From positions 868,001 through 932,000 of the forward strand of contig NZ_CP136865.1 in assembly GCF_045689245.1 (NCBI RefSeq): a stretch of 64,000 nucleotides of DNA, given 5' to 3'. This stretch comes from Congregibacter brevis (GTDB taxonomy: Bacteria > Pseudomonadota > Gammaproteobacteria > Pseudomonadales > Halieaceae). Below, piece by piece: positions 26,838-33,471 of this stretch. The position numbers and the translations under genes were made by a program. A model generated the notes under the pieces. It did not search any database and was not told the origin of the DNA. It worked only from the letters and a program-made list of their open reading frames with translations. Within the stretch, counting starts at the first letter, position 1; every line of letters begins with the position of its first letter.

Positions 26838-27242
26838 ATGACGCGCGACACGCGTATTCGCATATCGCTACTTGCCTTGCGAATGGGGGTGTTCGCGGTT
26901 TTTATGGTATGGACTCTCGATAAGCTGTTCAATTACCAACATAACAGCGGAATGATCAGCCACTACTATCACGTGGATCTGCCGCAGTGGTTTTTAGTTG
27001 CGCTGGGGCTTGCAGAACTTGGAATGCTATTTGGGTTCCTTTTGGGTCTGTTCAAGAATTTTACCTACGCGGCGGTGTTGGTCGCGCATGCGGTGACTAC
27101 CTTGGTTTCCTCTTGGCGTTTACTTCCACCCTATGAGATCCACCAACTCTTATATTTTGGGTCACTACCCATGCTCGCTGCGTGTGTTGCCTTGTACCTG
27201 TTGCGAAGCGAGGACACGCTTTGGAATCTCTCCAAGCCGTAG
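26838..27242 (+). CDS. Small DoxX-like membrane protein
   Basis: 134 aa with four predicted helices (about residues 10-30, 48-70, 72-92 and 103-125). The arrangement (RMGVFAVFMVWTLDKLFN, LVALGLAELGMLFGFLLGL) resembles DoxX/DUF-type integral membrane proteins; I do not recognise it more closely. I chose ATG 26838. A 13-codon reading frame starting at 26800 ends on a TGA that overlaps this ATG (ATGA), which may couple translation. It is the last gene before a strong terminator and probably shares a transcript with the sulfatase. Function unknown. Confidence 0.6.
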   Translation: MTRDTRIRISLLALRMGVFAVFMVWTLDKLFNYQHNSGMISHYYHVDLPQWFLVALGLAELGMLFGFLLGLFKNFTYAAVLVAHAVTTLVSSWRLLPPYEIHQLLYFGSLPMLAACVALYLLRSEDTLWNLSKP

Positions 27243-27320
27243 TGTATGTTTTGGACGGAGGCAAGATACTTTGATGGTGCGACGAGCAAAGCTGTGAGGT
27301 GAGGCTTTTGCGCGTTTTCT

Positions 27321-27354
27321 CTCTCTCTCGGGCAAACCTGAGAGAGAGTTTTTT
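27321..27354 (+). terminator. Strong rho-independent terminator
   Basis: 12-bp stem (CTCTCTCTCGGG / CCTGAGAGAGAG, one G-T wobble), CAAA loop, then TTTTTT. It closes the sulfatase/membrane-protein unit and insulates the second IclR gene. Confidence 0.9.
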
Positions 27355-27412
27355 CCAGGTTTCATTATAGAAAACTCATAGCAAAAACCGTCGTAGTAGA
27401 CAGCGAAGGGTG

Positions 27413-27429
27413 GTACCACGATGTGGTAC
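27413..27429. promoter_or_regulatory. Proposed IclR operator, site 2 (perfect dyad)
   Basis: GTACCAC-GAT-GTGGTAC, a perfect 7-bp inverted repeat around 3 bp. It fits the family of six sites (12 of 14 arm positions match the ideal). It covers an in-frame ATG at 27421, and therefore favours the downstream GTG as start, with this dyad as an autoregulatory site. Confidence 0.6.
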
Positions 27430-27462
27430 AGTTGTGTTTTCAGCTTCGATATCGAGAACGTT

Positions 27463-28230
27463 GTGGCTCCAAAAAAGATCGCTGCGCCCCGCAAGGGGAT
27501 TCAGGTCATTGCACGGGCTGCGTCTGTGTTGCGCACCTTGGAGAATGAGTCCGATGGTCTGAGCCTGGGTCAGATAGCCAAGGCGACGGACCTCTCCCGA
27601 TCTACGGTGCAGCGGATTGTTGACGCCTTGGCCGAGGAGCATTTTGTAATCGGTGCGACGCCCACGTCACGGGTCAAACTGGGTCCGGCGATTCTGCGCA
27701 TGGCTAGCAACTCGAGTTTCAATTTTGTGGAATTCATCAGGCCTTACATCGCAAAGTTAGCGAAAGATACGGGCGAAACTGTTGATGTGTCGGAGATGCA
27801 AAAAAAACGCACGGTTTTTGTCGATCAGGTGGTGGGGTCCGGTAGGCTGAACATCGTTTCTCCGGTAGGAGAAGCGTTTCCTTTGCACTGTCTTGCGAGC
27901 GGTAAAGCGATGTTGGCTACCCTGAGTGATGCTGACGTGCGCAAGCGCCTGGGTCCTAAGGAGTTAGAGCGTCATACCACTGCTACTAAAGCTGATTTGA
28001 ATGCCTTGCTGAAAGAGTTGGCTGCAGTGCGAAAGCTTGGCGTCGCCTTCGACTACGAAGAGCACCTTGAGGGAGTGAGTGCTGTTGGCACCGCGATTCA
28101 GGAGCCTGGGGGCACCCTTTATGCCATTTCCATCCCGGTGCCGACGGTGCGTTTTAAGCGCAGCAAGCTGGATCTTCAAAAGGCTCTTTTGCAATGCCGC
28201 GCCGATATCGTGGAAGAGATCGAGAACTAG
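27463..28230 (+). CDS. IclR-family transcriptional regulator (second of two)
   Basis: 255 aa from GTG 27463. The winged helix-turn-helix is at about residues 14-75 (GLSLGQIAKATDLSRSTVQR) and the effector domain follows (SEMQKKRTVFVDQVV, FPLHCLASGKAMLA, GVAFDYEEHLEGVSAVGTAI). An alternative ATG at 27421 has a fair ribosome site (AAGGGTGG) but lies inside the perfect dyad 27413-27429 and would add an unusual 14-residue head. I therefore prefer GTG 27463, making the dyad an operator at its own promoter. This makes it the best candidate for the protein binding the six shared sites and controlling the TonB receptor, symporter and BKACE/cyclase genes. The effector is unknown. Confidence 0.88.
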   Translation: MAPKKIAAPRKGIQVIARAASVLRTLENESDGLSLGQIAKATDLSRSTVQRIVDALAEEHFVIGATPTSRVKLGPAILRMASNSSFNFVEFIRPYIAKLAKDTGETVDVSEMQKKRTVFVDQVVGSGRLNIVSPVGEAFPLHCLASGKAMLATLSDADVRKRLGPKELERHTTATKADLNALLKELAAVRKLGVAFDYEEHLEGVSAVGTAIQEPGGTLYAISIPVPTVRFKRSKLDLQKALLQCRADIVEEIEN

Positions 28231-28269
28231 TGCACTGCGCTGTTGCTGAATTATCCCGCGACCCTTATT

Positions 28270-28286
28270 GTCTCACATAGTGATTC
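28270..28286. promoter_or_regulatory. Proposed IclR operator, site 3
   Basis: GTCTCAC-ATA-GTGATTC, 12 of 14 arm positions matching the ideal. It ends 7 bp before a perfect TTGACA -35 box. The string TTGTCTCACAT is identical to that at site 1. Confidence 0.55.
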
Positions 28287-28293
28287 ATTTGTA

Positions 28294-28322
28294 TTGACAA
28301 GCAGTTGTCATGCTCGGACACT
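28294..28322 (+). promoter_or_regulatory. Candidate promoter of symporter operon
   Basis: Perfect -35 TTGACA (28294-28299), 17-bp spacer, weak -10 GACACT (28317-28322). A strong -35 with a poor -10 and an operator immediately upstream would suit an activator. Confidence 0.45.
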
Positions 28323-28457
28323 TGGACGTATCCAGACACGTTGCCTGAGTAGTCTAATAATGAATAACGGCAGCTCAATGCTGTGCCTTACCCGCTACGT
28401 AAGCCGGGGCTTTCACGCGCAATGCCAACACTTGCAATACAGGGTCGGTGGGCAAGC

Positions 28458-29945
28458 ATGAATATCGTGCTCGCCTTGGTGCTTGTTTATAACGTTGCGG
28501 TTATTGGCGGGATTGGTTGGTATCTCAACCTACAAGAGAAGCGTTCAGGGCACCTGACGGATCTAGCCACGGGTGGTCGAAACACAGGCCTCGCGATGTT
28601 CTCTGTAACCTTAGCGATTACCTACCTTGGGTCAGCACATGTTTATGGCCTCATGGAGATGTCCTTCGCTTTGGGCGCTGTCGCCTTGTGGTTCTGTTTT
28701 GCCCACACCATTTTGATGTGCGTCATATGCTTGGGTACAGGCCCCTGGGTCCGTCGCCTCGGTTGCGCCACCATTCCCGAATTAGTGGGCACTATGTATG
28801 GGCCCAGTATGCGGACCTACGTTGCGTGTATCGCTGCCATGGTGGTGTTTGGCCTTGTTACGCTAGAGACCCAAACTCTGGGCATTGGTATCGCCGCGAT
28901 TAGCGGATGGTCACTGGGATGGTCTGCCGTGCTTGGTGCCGTTTTAGGGACTGCGTACGTAACACTGGGCGGAATAAAGCAGACGATGTGGGTCAATCTG
29001 GTGAATGCGGTGGTGATGTATGGCTCCATTATTATCGCTGGAATCTATCTTGGTTTTGTTTTGCCTGAAGGTTGGGATGGAGTTCAGCAGCACTACATTT
29101 CCAATGGCGAAGAATTCAAGCTCAGTGTGATGGGCACTCCCGATCTCATGGTGGGGTTTTCCCTTGCTGCGGTCTTTTCTGTGGTGTTCGCTCAATCGGT
29201 GAATCAGCAGGGAATGGCCGCCGCCATATCTGCAAGAGACGAGAGCGTCATTCGTAAATCTTTGTGGATCGCAGCGCCAATAAATGGTCTTTTTGGCGTG
29301 TTTCCCGTGCTCTGCGGATTGGCGGCCGCAACAATACCGGAGTTTGCGCAGTTGGGCCCAAAGCTTGCGGCAGCAACTATGATTGTTGAGCTACTGCCGA
29401 CCTGGTTGGTGGTGTTACTTCAGGCCGGCTTTCTCGGTGCGTTGTTATCAACTTTTGCCATGTCTGCTTTAGCCCCCGCTACGATTTTCACAAAAGATAT
29501 TGTCGGGGCTAGTGTCGATGGCGGCTTATCACCACGGGCAGAGCGGCAGATGATCCGCAAAGTCATTTTGATCGTGGGTGGTCTTGCAGCCGCACTAACC
29601 TTCTTTAACCACCCCAATGTCATCGAGGCAATAACCTGGCTTTTCGCTTGGTTGGCGCCACTATTTTTCATTATTGTGGCTGGCCTGTTTTGGAAGCGTA
29701 ACACCACTGCGGCGTACATCGTTGTGTTCGGATCCTGGCTAGTGAATTGCGCATGGTCTATCGGACCTGTGCGCGCCGCCATTGGCGGTCTGGCGCCGCC
29801 ATTGGCGTTATTGGAGAACGCTCATATCAGCGCGATGGTGGCGTTTCTGCTAACGGTTATTTGTTTTGCCGCTGCGGGCCGCAGTGAAGCGGCTTTGTTT
29901 GCCGAAAAGCAAACACCGATTTCTGACTTGAGGGCCGCACAATGA
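28458..29945 (+). CDS. Sodium:solute symporter (SSS family) permease
   Basis: 495 aa, about 13 membrane helices. The SSS fold is recognisable from the N-terminal helix and YLNLQEKRS loop, then FSVTLAITYLGSAHVYGL (helix 1 sodium-site region), GCATIPELVG, and GGIKQTMWVNLVNAVVM, which is close to the family signature. The ATG at 28458 (MNIVLALV) follows GGTGGG at suitable spacing; 25 in-frame codons upstream are not protein-like. Its stop overlaps the start of a 36-aa membrane peptide (ATGA), followed by a second peptide, which points to a multi-subunit symporter. It likely imports a carboxylate that feeds the BKACE pathway encoded next to it. The substrate is not known. Confidence 0.85.
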   Translation: MNIVLALVLVYNVAVIGGIGWYLNLQEKRSGHLTDLATGGRNTGLAMFSVTLAITYLGSAHVYGLMEMSFALGAVALWFCFAHTILMCVICLGTGPWVRRLGCATIPELVGTMYGPSMRTYVACIAAMVVFGLVTLETQTLGIGIAAISGWSLGWSAVLGAVLGTAYVTLGGIKQTMWVNLVNAVVMYGSIIIAGIYLGFVLPEGWDGVQQHYISNGEEFKLSVMGTPDLMVGFSLAAVFSVVFAQSVNQQGMAAAISARDESVIRKSLWIAAPINGLFGVFPVLCGLAAATIPEFAQLGPKLAAATMIVELLPTWLVVLLQAGFLGALLSTFAMSALAPATIFTKDIVGASVDGGLSPRAERQMIRKVILIVGGLAAALTFFNHPNVIEAITWLFAWLAPLFFIIVAGLFWKRNTTAAYIVVFGSWLVNCAWSIGPVRAAIGGLAPPLALLENAHISAMVAFLLTVICFAAAGRSEAALFAEKQTPISDLRAAQ

Positions 29946-30052
29946 TTCTTCCCTTGGAACTGTTCTTAACTGCAGCAGCCGTAATCTTCGCGATCGTTGT
30001 TGTGGCAGAAGTGCTTTGGAAGATCCAACGAATTATCAGTAAGGGGAAATGA
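29942..30052 (+). CDS. 36-aa single-pass membrane peptide coupled to symporter
   Basis: The start codon overlaps the symporter stop (ATGA), so translation is coupled. The product is 36 residues: a short head (MILPLE), one membrane helix (FLTAAAVIFAIVVVAEVLW) and a strongly basic tail (KIQRIISKGK), which predicts N-out/C-in orientation. It has no cysteine and no signal cleavage site. It ends on a TGATG that starts the next peptide. Small accessory subunits are known for several secondary transporters, including SSS members. I do not recognise this sequence, so a role as an accessory subunit is inferred from coupling and topology. Confidence 0.7.
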   Translation: MILPLELFLTAAAVIFAIVVVAEVLWKIQRIISKGK

Positions 30053-30153
30053 TGGACGACACCGAGGTTTGGATGTTGGGTGTTGGTGCTTTCGGTGTCG
30101 CTTTCTACTTACTTTCGCTCTACTTTGCCCAGCGCTCGAGGACTACAGACTAA
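30052..30153 (+). CDS. 33-aa single-pass membrane peptide, second symporter accessory
   Basis: The start shares one base with the previous stop (TGATG), and AAGGGGAAA lies 4-8 bp before it, a strong ribosome site. The product is 33 residues: an acidic head (MDDTEVW), one membrane helix (MLGVGAFGVAFYLLSLYFA) and a basic tail (QRSRTTD), again N-out/C-in. It resembles the general pattern of short 'symporter small accessory protein' entries next to SSS permeases, with a DxxVW-type head before the helix, but the match is from memory of the pattern only. Two such peptides in a row, each coupled to the gene before, are hard to explain by chance. Confidence 0.7.
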   Translation: MDDTEVWMLGVGAFGVAFYLLSLYFAQRSRTTD

Positions 30154-30226
30154 ACGCTGAGCAGTGGATTAAATGGCTCATTTCGAAACAACTAATGGCG
30201 CGTGTATCGATCCTAAGGCCTGAGTT

Positions 30227-31165
30227 TCAGACGGCCAGGTTTTCAGGGCCTTTCAGTGCGAGCATTTCGCGAACGTCATCAGGGGATGCAACTTCGTAAC
30301 CAAGTTCCTCGATGAGCCTCCGCACCTTGCGTACTTGCTGAGCGTTAGAGCTCGCCAGCTGACCGCGCTCAATGAATAGTGAGTCTTCAAGGCCCACGCG
30401 CACATTGCCGCCCATCATTACCGCTTGCGTGGCAAAAGGCATTTGCGCAGCGCCGGCAGCCATTACAGACCATTGGTAGTTGTCACCGAAAAGACGGTCG
30501 GCCGTGCGCTTCATAAACATTAGGTTATCTAGGTCTGCCCCGATGCCGCCAAGAATGCCAAAGATAAACTGGATAAAAACCGGTGCCTTAAACAGGCCCG
30601 TTTCCATGCAGAACTTTAGATTGTACAAATGCCCTACGTCGTAACATTCGTGTTCAAACTTAACGCCGTGAGCCTGCCCCAGGCTTTTTTCTACCTGAGC
30701 AATATCTCGGAAGGTGTTTCTAAATATGTAAGCGTCAGAGTTCTCAATGTACTCCTTTTCCCAGTCGAACTTGTAGCTGTCATAACGACTGGCGAGGCCG
30801 TGGAAGGAGAAGTTCATGCTCCCCATATTTAGAGAGCTCATTTCTGGGGAAATAGTCTCTGATGGTCTTATGCGCTCTTCTATGGTCGTTAACAGGCTAC
30901 CACCAGTCGATATATTGAGTACGGCGTCCGTGCTCGCACGAATGGTCGGTACAAAGCCCATAAAATGATCAGGCTCCAGCGACACCGAGCCGTCTTCCGG
31001 ATGTCGCGCATGAAGATGAAGCACCGCCGCTCCCGCTTCGGCCGCGTCAATGGCCTGCTGTGCTATGTCATCGGGCTTGTAGGGCAGGGCGTCCGACATC
31101 GTGGGCGTGTGAATTGCGCCGGTGATAGCACAGGATATTGCGACTTTTCCGTAGGTTTTTTTCAT
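30227..31165 (-). CDS. Beta-keto acid cleavage enzyme (BKACE, DUF849)
   Basis: 312 aa. The family condenses a beta-keto acid with acetyl-CoA and cleaves the product to acetoacetate and a new acyl-CoA; the founding members are Kce (lysine fermentation) and the carnitine-pathway 3-dehydrocarnitine enzyme. Visible features: the N-terminal AISCAITGAIHTPTMSDALP, the zinc-binding AAVLHLHARHPEDG (about residues 46-59, His-x-His), NISTGGS and SLNMGSMNF. Late motifs VMMGGNVRVGLEDSLFI and KVRRLIEELGYEVASP are also typical. It is transcribed away from the cyclase/cupin/SDR/dehydrogenase/ligase operon, from a region with three proposed operators. Neighbouring genes supply the upstream dehydrogenase and the downstream acetoacetate ligase, so the pathway logic is strong; the side chain of the substrate is unknown. 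Confidence 0.92.
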   Translation of the reverse strand: MKKTYGKVAISCAITGAIHTPTMSDALPYKPDDIAQQAIDAAEAGAAVLHLHARHPEDGSVSLEPDHFMGFVPTIRASTDAVLNISTGGSLLTTIEERIRPSETISPEMSSLNMGSMNFSFHGLASRYDSYKFDWEKEYIENSDAYIFRNTFRDIAQVEKSLGQAHGVKFEHECYDVGHLYNLKFCMETGLFKAPVFIQFIFGILGGIGADLDNLMFMKRTADRLFGDNYQWSVMAAGAAQMPFATQAVMMGGNVRVGLEDSLFIERGQLASSNAQQVRKVRRLIEELGYEVASPDDVREMLALKGPENLAV

Positions 31166-31209
31166 GCTGTGCGATCTCCAGAAAGCATTATATTGGGCTT
31201 CTCAATTTA

Positions 31210-31226
31210 GTACTACTCAGCGATAC
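31210..31226. promoter_or_regulatory. Proposed IclR operator, site 6
   Basis: GTACTAC-TCA-GCGATAC, 11 of 14 arm positions matching the ideal; the weakest dyad of the set. It would lie just downstream of the BKACE transcription start (about +8 to +24). Its GCGATACAAAT half recurs at 31354-31364 in the same orientation. Confidence 0.4.
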
Positions 31227-31240
31227 AAATGTACTGTAAG

Positions 31241-31268
31241 AAAATACGCCGAGATGCGCGTCTGTCAA
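31241..31268 (-). promoter_or_regulatory. Candidate promoter of BKACE gene
   Basis: On the minus strand: perfect -35 TTGACA (31268-31263), 16-bp spacer, -10 TATTTT (31246-31241). Operator site 4 ends 8 bp upstream of the -35, the same geometry as at the symporter promoter. Confidence 0.5.
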
Positions 31269-31276
31269 GACAAGGC

Positions 31277-31293
31277 GTATCACATGGTGAACC
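31277..31293. promoter_or_regulatory. Proposed IclR operator, site 4
   Basis: GTATCAC-ATG-GTGAACC; the left arm is a perfect match to the ideal, the right arm matches 5 of 7. It lies between the two divergent promoters, 8 bp from the BKACE -35 and 28 bp from the cyclase -35. Confidence 0.5.
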
Positions 31294-31321
31294 TATTCAG
31301 GGAAAACTCGGTACCTTTGCC

Positions 31322-31327
31322 TTGACA
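31322..31327 (+). promoter_or_regulatory. Candidate -35 box of the cyclase/cupin/SDR operon
   Basis: Perfect TTGACA. No clear -10 hexamer is present 16-18 bp downstream (the region reads CAATCGTATT), again suggesting that an activator is needed. Confidence 0.35.
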
Positions 31328-31364
31328 GTCATTGCTTTGAGTGCAATCGTATTGCGATACAAAT

Positions 31365-31381
31365 ATACCACTAAGTGATAT
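31365..31381. promoter_or_regulatory. Proposed IclR operator, site 5
   Basis: ATACCAC-TAA-GTGATAT, part of a 19-bp palindrome (31364-31382) with a single mismatched pair. It would lie about +8 to +24 relative to a start governed by the -35 at 31322, mirroring site 6 on the other side. Confidence 0.5.
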
Positions 31382-31412
31382 AAAAAATTCGATAGATAAA
31401 TGGAGATTTGTG

Positions 31413-32282
31413 ATGTCTGGTTGGGAAGAAGGCGATTGGCGCGATGAGTCCTTGTGCATTTTCGAGGAGAGCAACTTACTCAATAAAATGGGCTTGGAGT
31501 TTTATGATCTCAGCCACCCGTGGGGGCTCGGACAGCCCTGCTGGCCATACTTTGAGGACGTGAAGATCGAGCGTCTTCACAGTATGTCCAAGTCGGGTGT
31601 ACTTACCCAGCGCATAACTACTGTGATGCATTCGGGTACGCACATCGACGCTCCTGCGCATGTTGTTCCCGGCACGCCGTTCATGGATGAGGTCCCCTTA
31701 CCGTATTTCTTTGGATCCGGAGTCGTTTTGGATATTCCCAAAAAGAAGTGGGAGCTAGTGACGCGAGAAGATCTGGAAAACGCCACGCCAAGCGTAAGAG
31801 AAGGCGATATCGTCATCGTTAACACGGGCTGGCACAAATACTACGGCGACAACCGGCACTACTACGGCTATGCCCCCGGATTCGGCCGCGAAGCGGGCGA
31901 ATGGTTTGTCGAGAAGAAAGTCAAGATGGCCGGCAACGATACGCAGGCCCTCGACCATCCTTTGGCAACTGCTATCGGTCCCCACGGCCCTGGCGCACCA
32001 AATGGGCTTCTACCTGATGTTTGTGCAGAGTACAAAGCTGAAACCGGGCGAGATGTCATTGAGGATTTTCCTGAGTGGGAGCCTTGTCACAACTTGATCT
32101 TGTCTAACGGCATTTGCGGTTTTGAGAACATTGGCGGAGATATCGACAAAGTCTCTGGCAAGCGCGTGACATTTGCCGCTTTCCCGTGGCGATGGAAGAA
32201 AGGCGATGGTTGTATCGTTCGCCTAGTGGCCATTGTCGATCCGACCGGGAGCTTTCGCATCGAAACTGGATCCACGGAATAA
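31413..32282 (+). CDS. Cyclase-family (kynurenine-formamidase-like) metal hydrolase
   Basis: 289 aa from ATG 31413, which has GGAG 8 bp upstream; an in-frame ATG at 31341 lies inside the promoter and is rejected. YDLSHPWGLGQPCWP begins the conserved core, and the metal-binding signature MHSGTHIDAPAHV is near residues 72-84 (H-x-G-T-H-x-D pattern). The family hydrolyses N-formylkynurenine, isatin, lactones or cyclic diketones, using zinc or manganese. As first gene of the operon feeding BKACE it probably opens a ring or removes an acyl/formyl group. It is longer than bacterial KynB (about 210 aa), with an extra N-terminal segment and internal loops, which argues against kynurenine as substrate. 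Confidence 0.82.
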   Translation: MSGWEEGDWRDESLCIFEESNLLNKMGLEFYDLSHPWGLGQPCWPYFEDVKIERLHSMSKSGVLTQRITTVMHSGTHIDAPAHVVPGTPFMDEVPLPYFFGSGVVLDIPKKKWELVTREDLENATPSVREGDIVIVNTGWHKYYGDNRHYYGYAPGFGREAGEWFVEKKVKMAGNDTQALDHPLATAIGPHGPGAPNGLLPDVCAEYKAETGRDVIEDFPEWEPCHNLILSNGICGFENIGGDIDKVSGKRVTFAAFPWRWKKGDGCIVRLVAIVDPTGSFRIETGSTE

Positions 32283-32320
32283 GCCTGCCCGTGCTGGCGT
32301 TCTAGGAGAGAAAGAGCCTT

Positions 32321-32668
32321 ATGGAAATCACGCGTTTTGAGGATGCTCCGCGTTACGACGCACCGGGTCATTTCGATATGAGAGGCCTTCGGCTGCAGGG
32401 TTTTGACGTATCTTCCGCGACTTTCGCCTGGACTGGGTTGTCGCGGTTTCTACCCGGTGGCGGGGCCGAGATGGACGAGAGTCCGCTAGAGAAAATCTAC
32501 GTTGTCCTCGAAGGACAGATCACTATTACCCTTGGTTCAGGTGAGTCACAGGTCCTAAAGCGTTTTGACAGTTGTTTTATTCCCGGGGGCGAGGCCAGAG
32601 CGATCGGTAACGCAAGTAATGAAATGGCGACGATGCTTGTGGTGATGCCGTATCCGGAGCCCGCATGA
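32321..32668 (+). CDS. Cupin-domain protein
   Basis: 115 aa single cupin barrel. LSRFLPGGGAEMDESPLEKIYVVLEG (about residues 41-66) is motif 1 with an altered metal set (no HxH pair), and FIPGGEARAIGNASNE corresponds to motif 2 without the usual histidine. The missing ligands suggest a non-metal cupin, for example a binding, isomerase-assisting or regulatory role. GGAGAG lies upstream of the ATG; the stop overlaps the SDR start by 4 bp (ATGA). Function within the pathway is not known. Confidence 0.78.
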   Translation: MEITRFEDAPRYDAPGHFDMRGLRLQGFDVSSATFAWTGLSRFLPGGGAEMDESPLEKIYVVLEGQITITLGSGESQVLKRFDSCFIPGGEARAIGNASNEMATMLVVMPYPEPA

Positions 32669-33465
32669 GTTTACCTAGTATCGAACCTAAAGATCTCTTT
32701 GATGTTGTTGGCAAGGTGGCGTTGGTCGTTGGGGCGACCGGATCTTTCGGCCAAGTGGTTTGCGCTACGTTGGGTAAAGCGGGGGCTAAGCTGGTTGTAA
32801 CTGCGGGGAGTCAGTCAGCCCTTGATGAGCTTTCGGGGCGGCTGGCAAACGAGGGAATCAGCGCCGCGGCTGTGCCGCGCAGACCAAATACAGAGGCTGA
32901 CTGCGATGCGATGGTCGAAGCTGCGTTAAGCAATTTCGGTGGCGTCGATATTCTCGTTGTCGCCTCGGGAATGAATGATGTCTCCCCCATCGATGAAATG
33001 TCTCCTGAACGGTTTCAAAAGGTGATGCTTGCAAACGTAGAGGGTGCGTGGCTAATCGCGCGGTCCGTAGGCCGGCAGTTCATTCAGCAGGGTCGAGGTG
33101 GGAAGGTGGTGTTTACTTCCTCTGCTCGAGGCAAGCTTGGCCACCCCGCAGGCTATTCCGCTTATTGCACTTCTAAATCCGCTACCGATGGTATGACTCG
33201 CGCGCTAGGTTGTGAGTGGGGTAAGCACAACATCACGGTTAACGCTATTGCTCCCACAGTTTTCCGGTCCCCAGTCACTGCCTGGATGTTTGAAGACACC
33301 CCGGAAGCTACTAAGGTCCGCGAGGGCTTTCTTTCAAGGGTTCCTCTGGGCAGATTGGGTGAACCCGAGGACTTGGCTGGCCCCCTCTTGTTTCTTTGTT
33401 CCCGTGCATCAGATTTTCATACGGGTCATATCGTTTACGCAGATGGTGGCTATACCGCAGGCTAG
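32665..33465 (+). CDS. Short-chain dehydrogenase/reductase
   Basis: 266 aa classical SDR. The nucleotide-binding motif is ALVVGATGSFGQ (about residues 19-30, a G-x-T-G-x-x-G variant), NNAG is replaced by VASGMND, and the catalytic triad is visible as FTSSARG plus YSAYCTSK (Tyr-x3-Lys). INVNAIAPT-like TVNAIAPTVFRSP follows, and the C-terminus ends VYADGGYTAG. It should oxidise an alcohol or reduce a ketone with NAD(P). Translation is coupled to the cupin upstream, and the dehydrogenase gene follows after 6 bp. Substrate inferred to be an intermediate of the BKACE pathway. Confidence 0.88.
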   Translation: MSLPSIEPKDLFDVVGKVALVVGATGSFGQVVCATLGKAGAKLVVTAGSQSALDELSGRLANEGISAAAVPRRPNTEADCDAMVEAALSNFGGVDILVVASGMNDVSPIDEMSPERFQKVMLANVEGAWLIARSVGRQFIQQGRGGKVVFTSSARGKLGHPAGYSAYCTSKSATDGMTRALGCEWGKHNITVNAIAPTVFRSPVTAWMFEDTPEATKVREGFLSRVPLGRLGEPEDLAGPLLFLCSRASDFHTGHIVYADGGYTAG

Positions 33466-33471
33466 TGACTT

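Noticed and set aside
26800..26841. 13-codon frame ending on a TGA that overlaps the DoxX-like start
   Set aside because: Too short and of ordinary composition; mentioned only as a possible coupling element, not as a gene.
28383..28457. Longer N-terminus for the SSS permease
   Set aside because: The 25 extra codons contain no membrane-protein-like sequence, and ATG 28458 has its own ribosome site.
31354..31364. Second copy of GCGATACAAAT as an independent operator
   Set aside because: No matching left half is found 3 bp upstream (CAATCGT); treated as a half-site next to operator 5.
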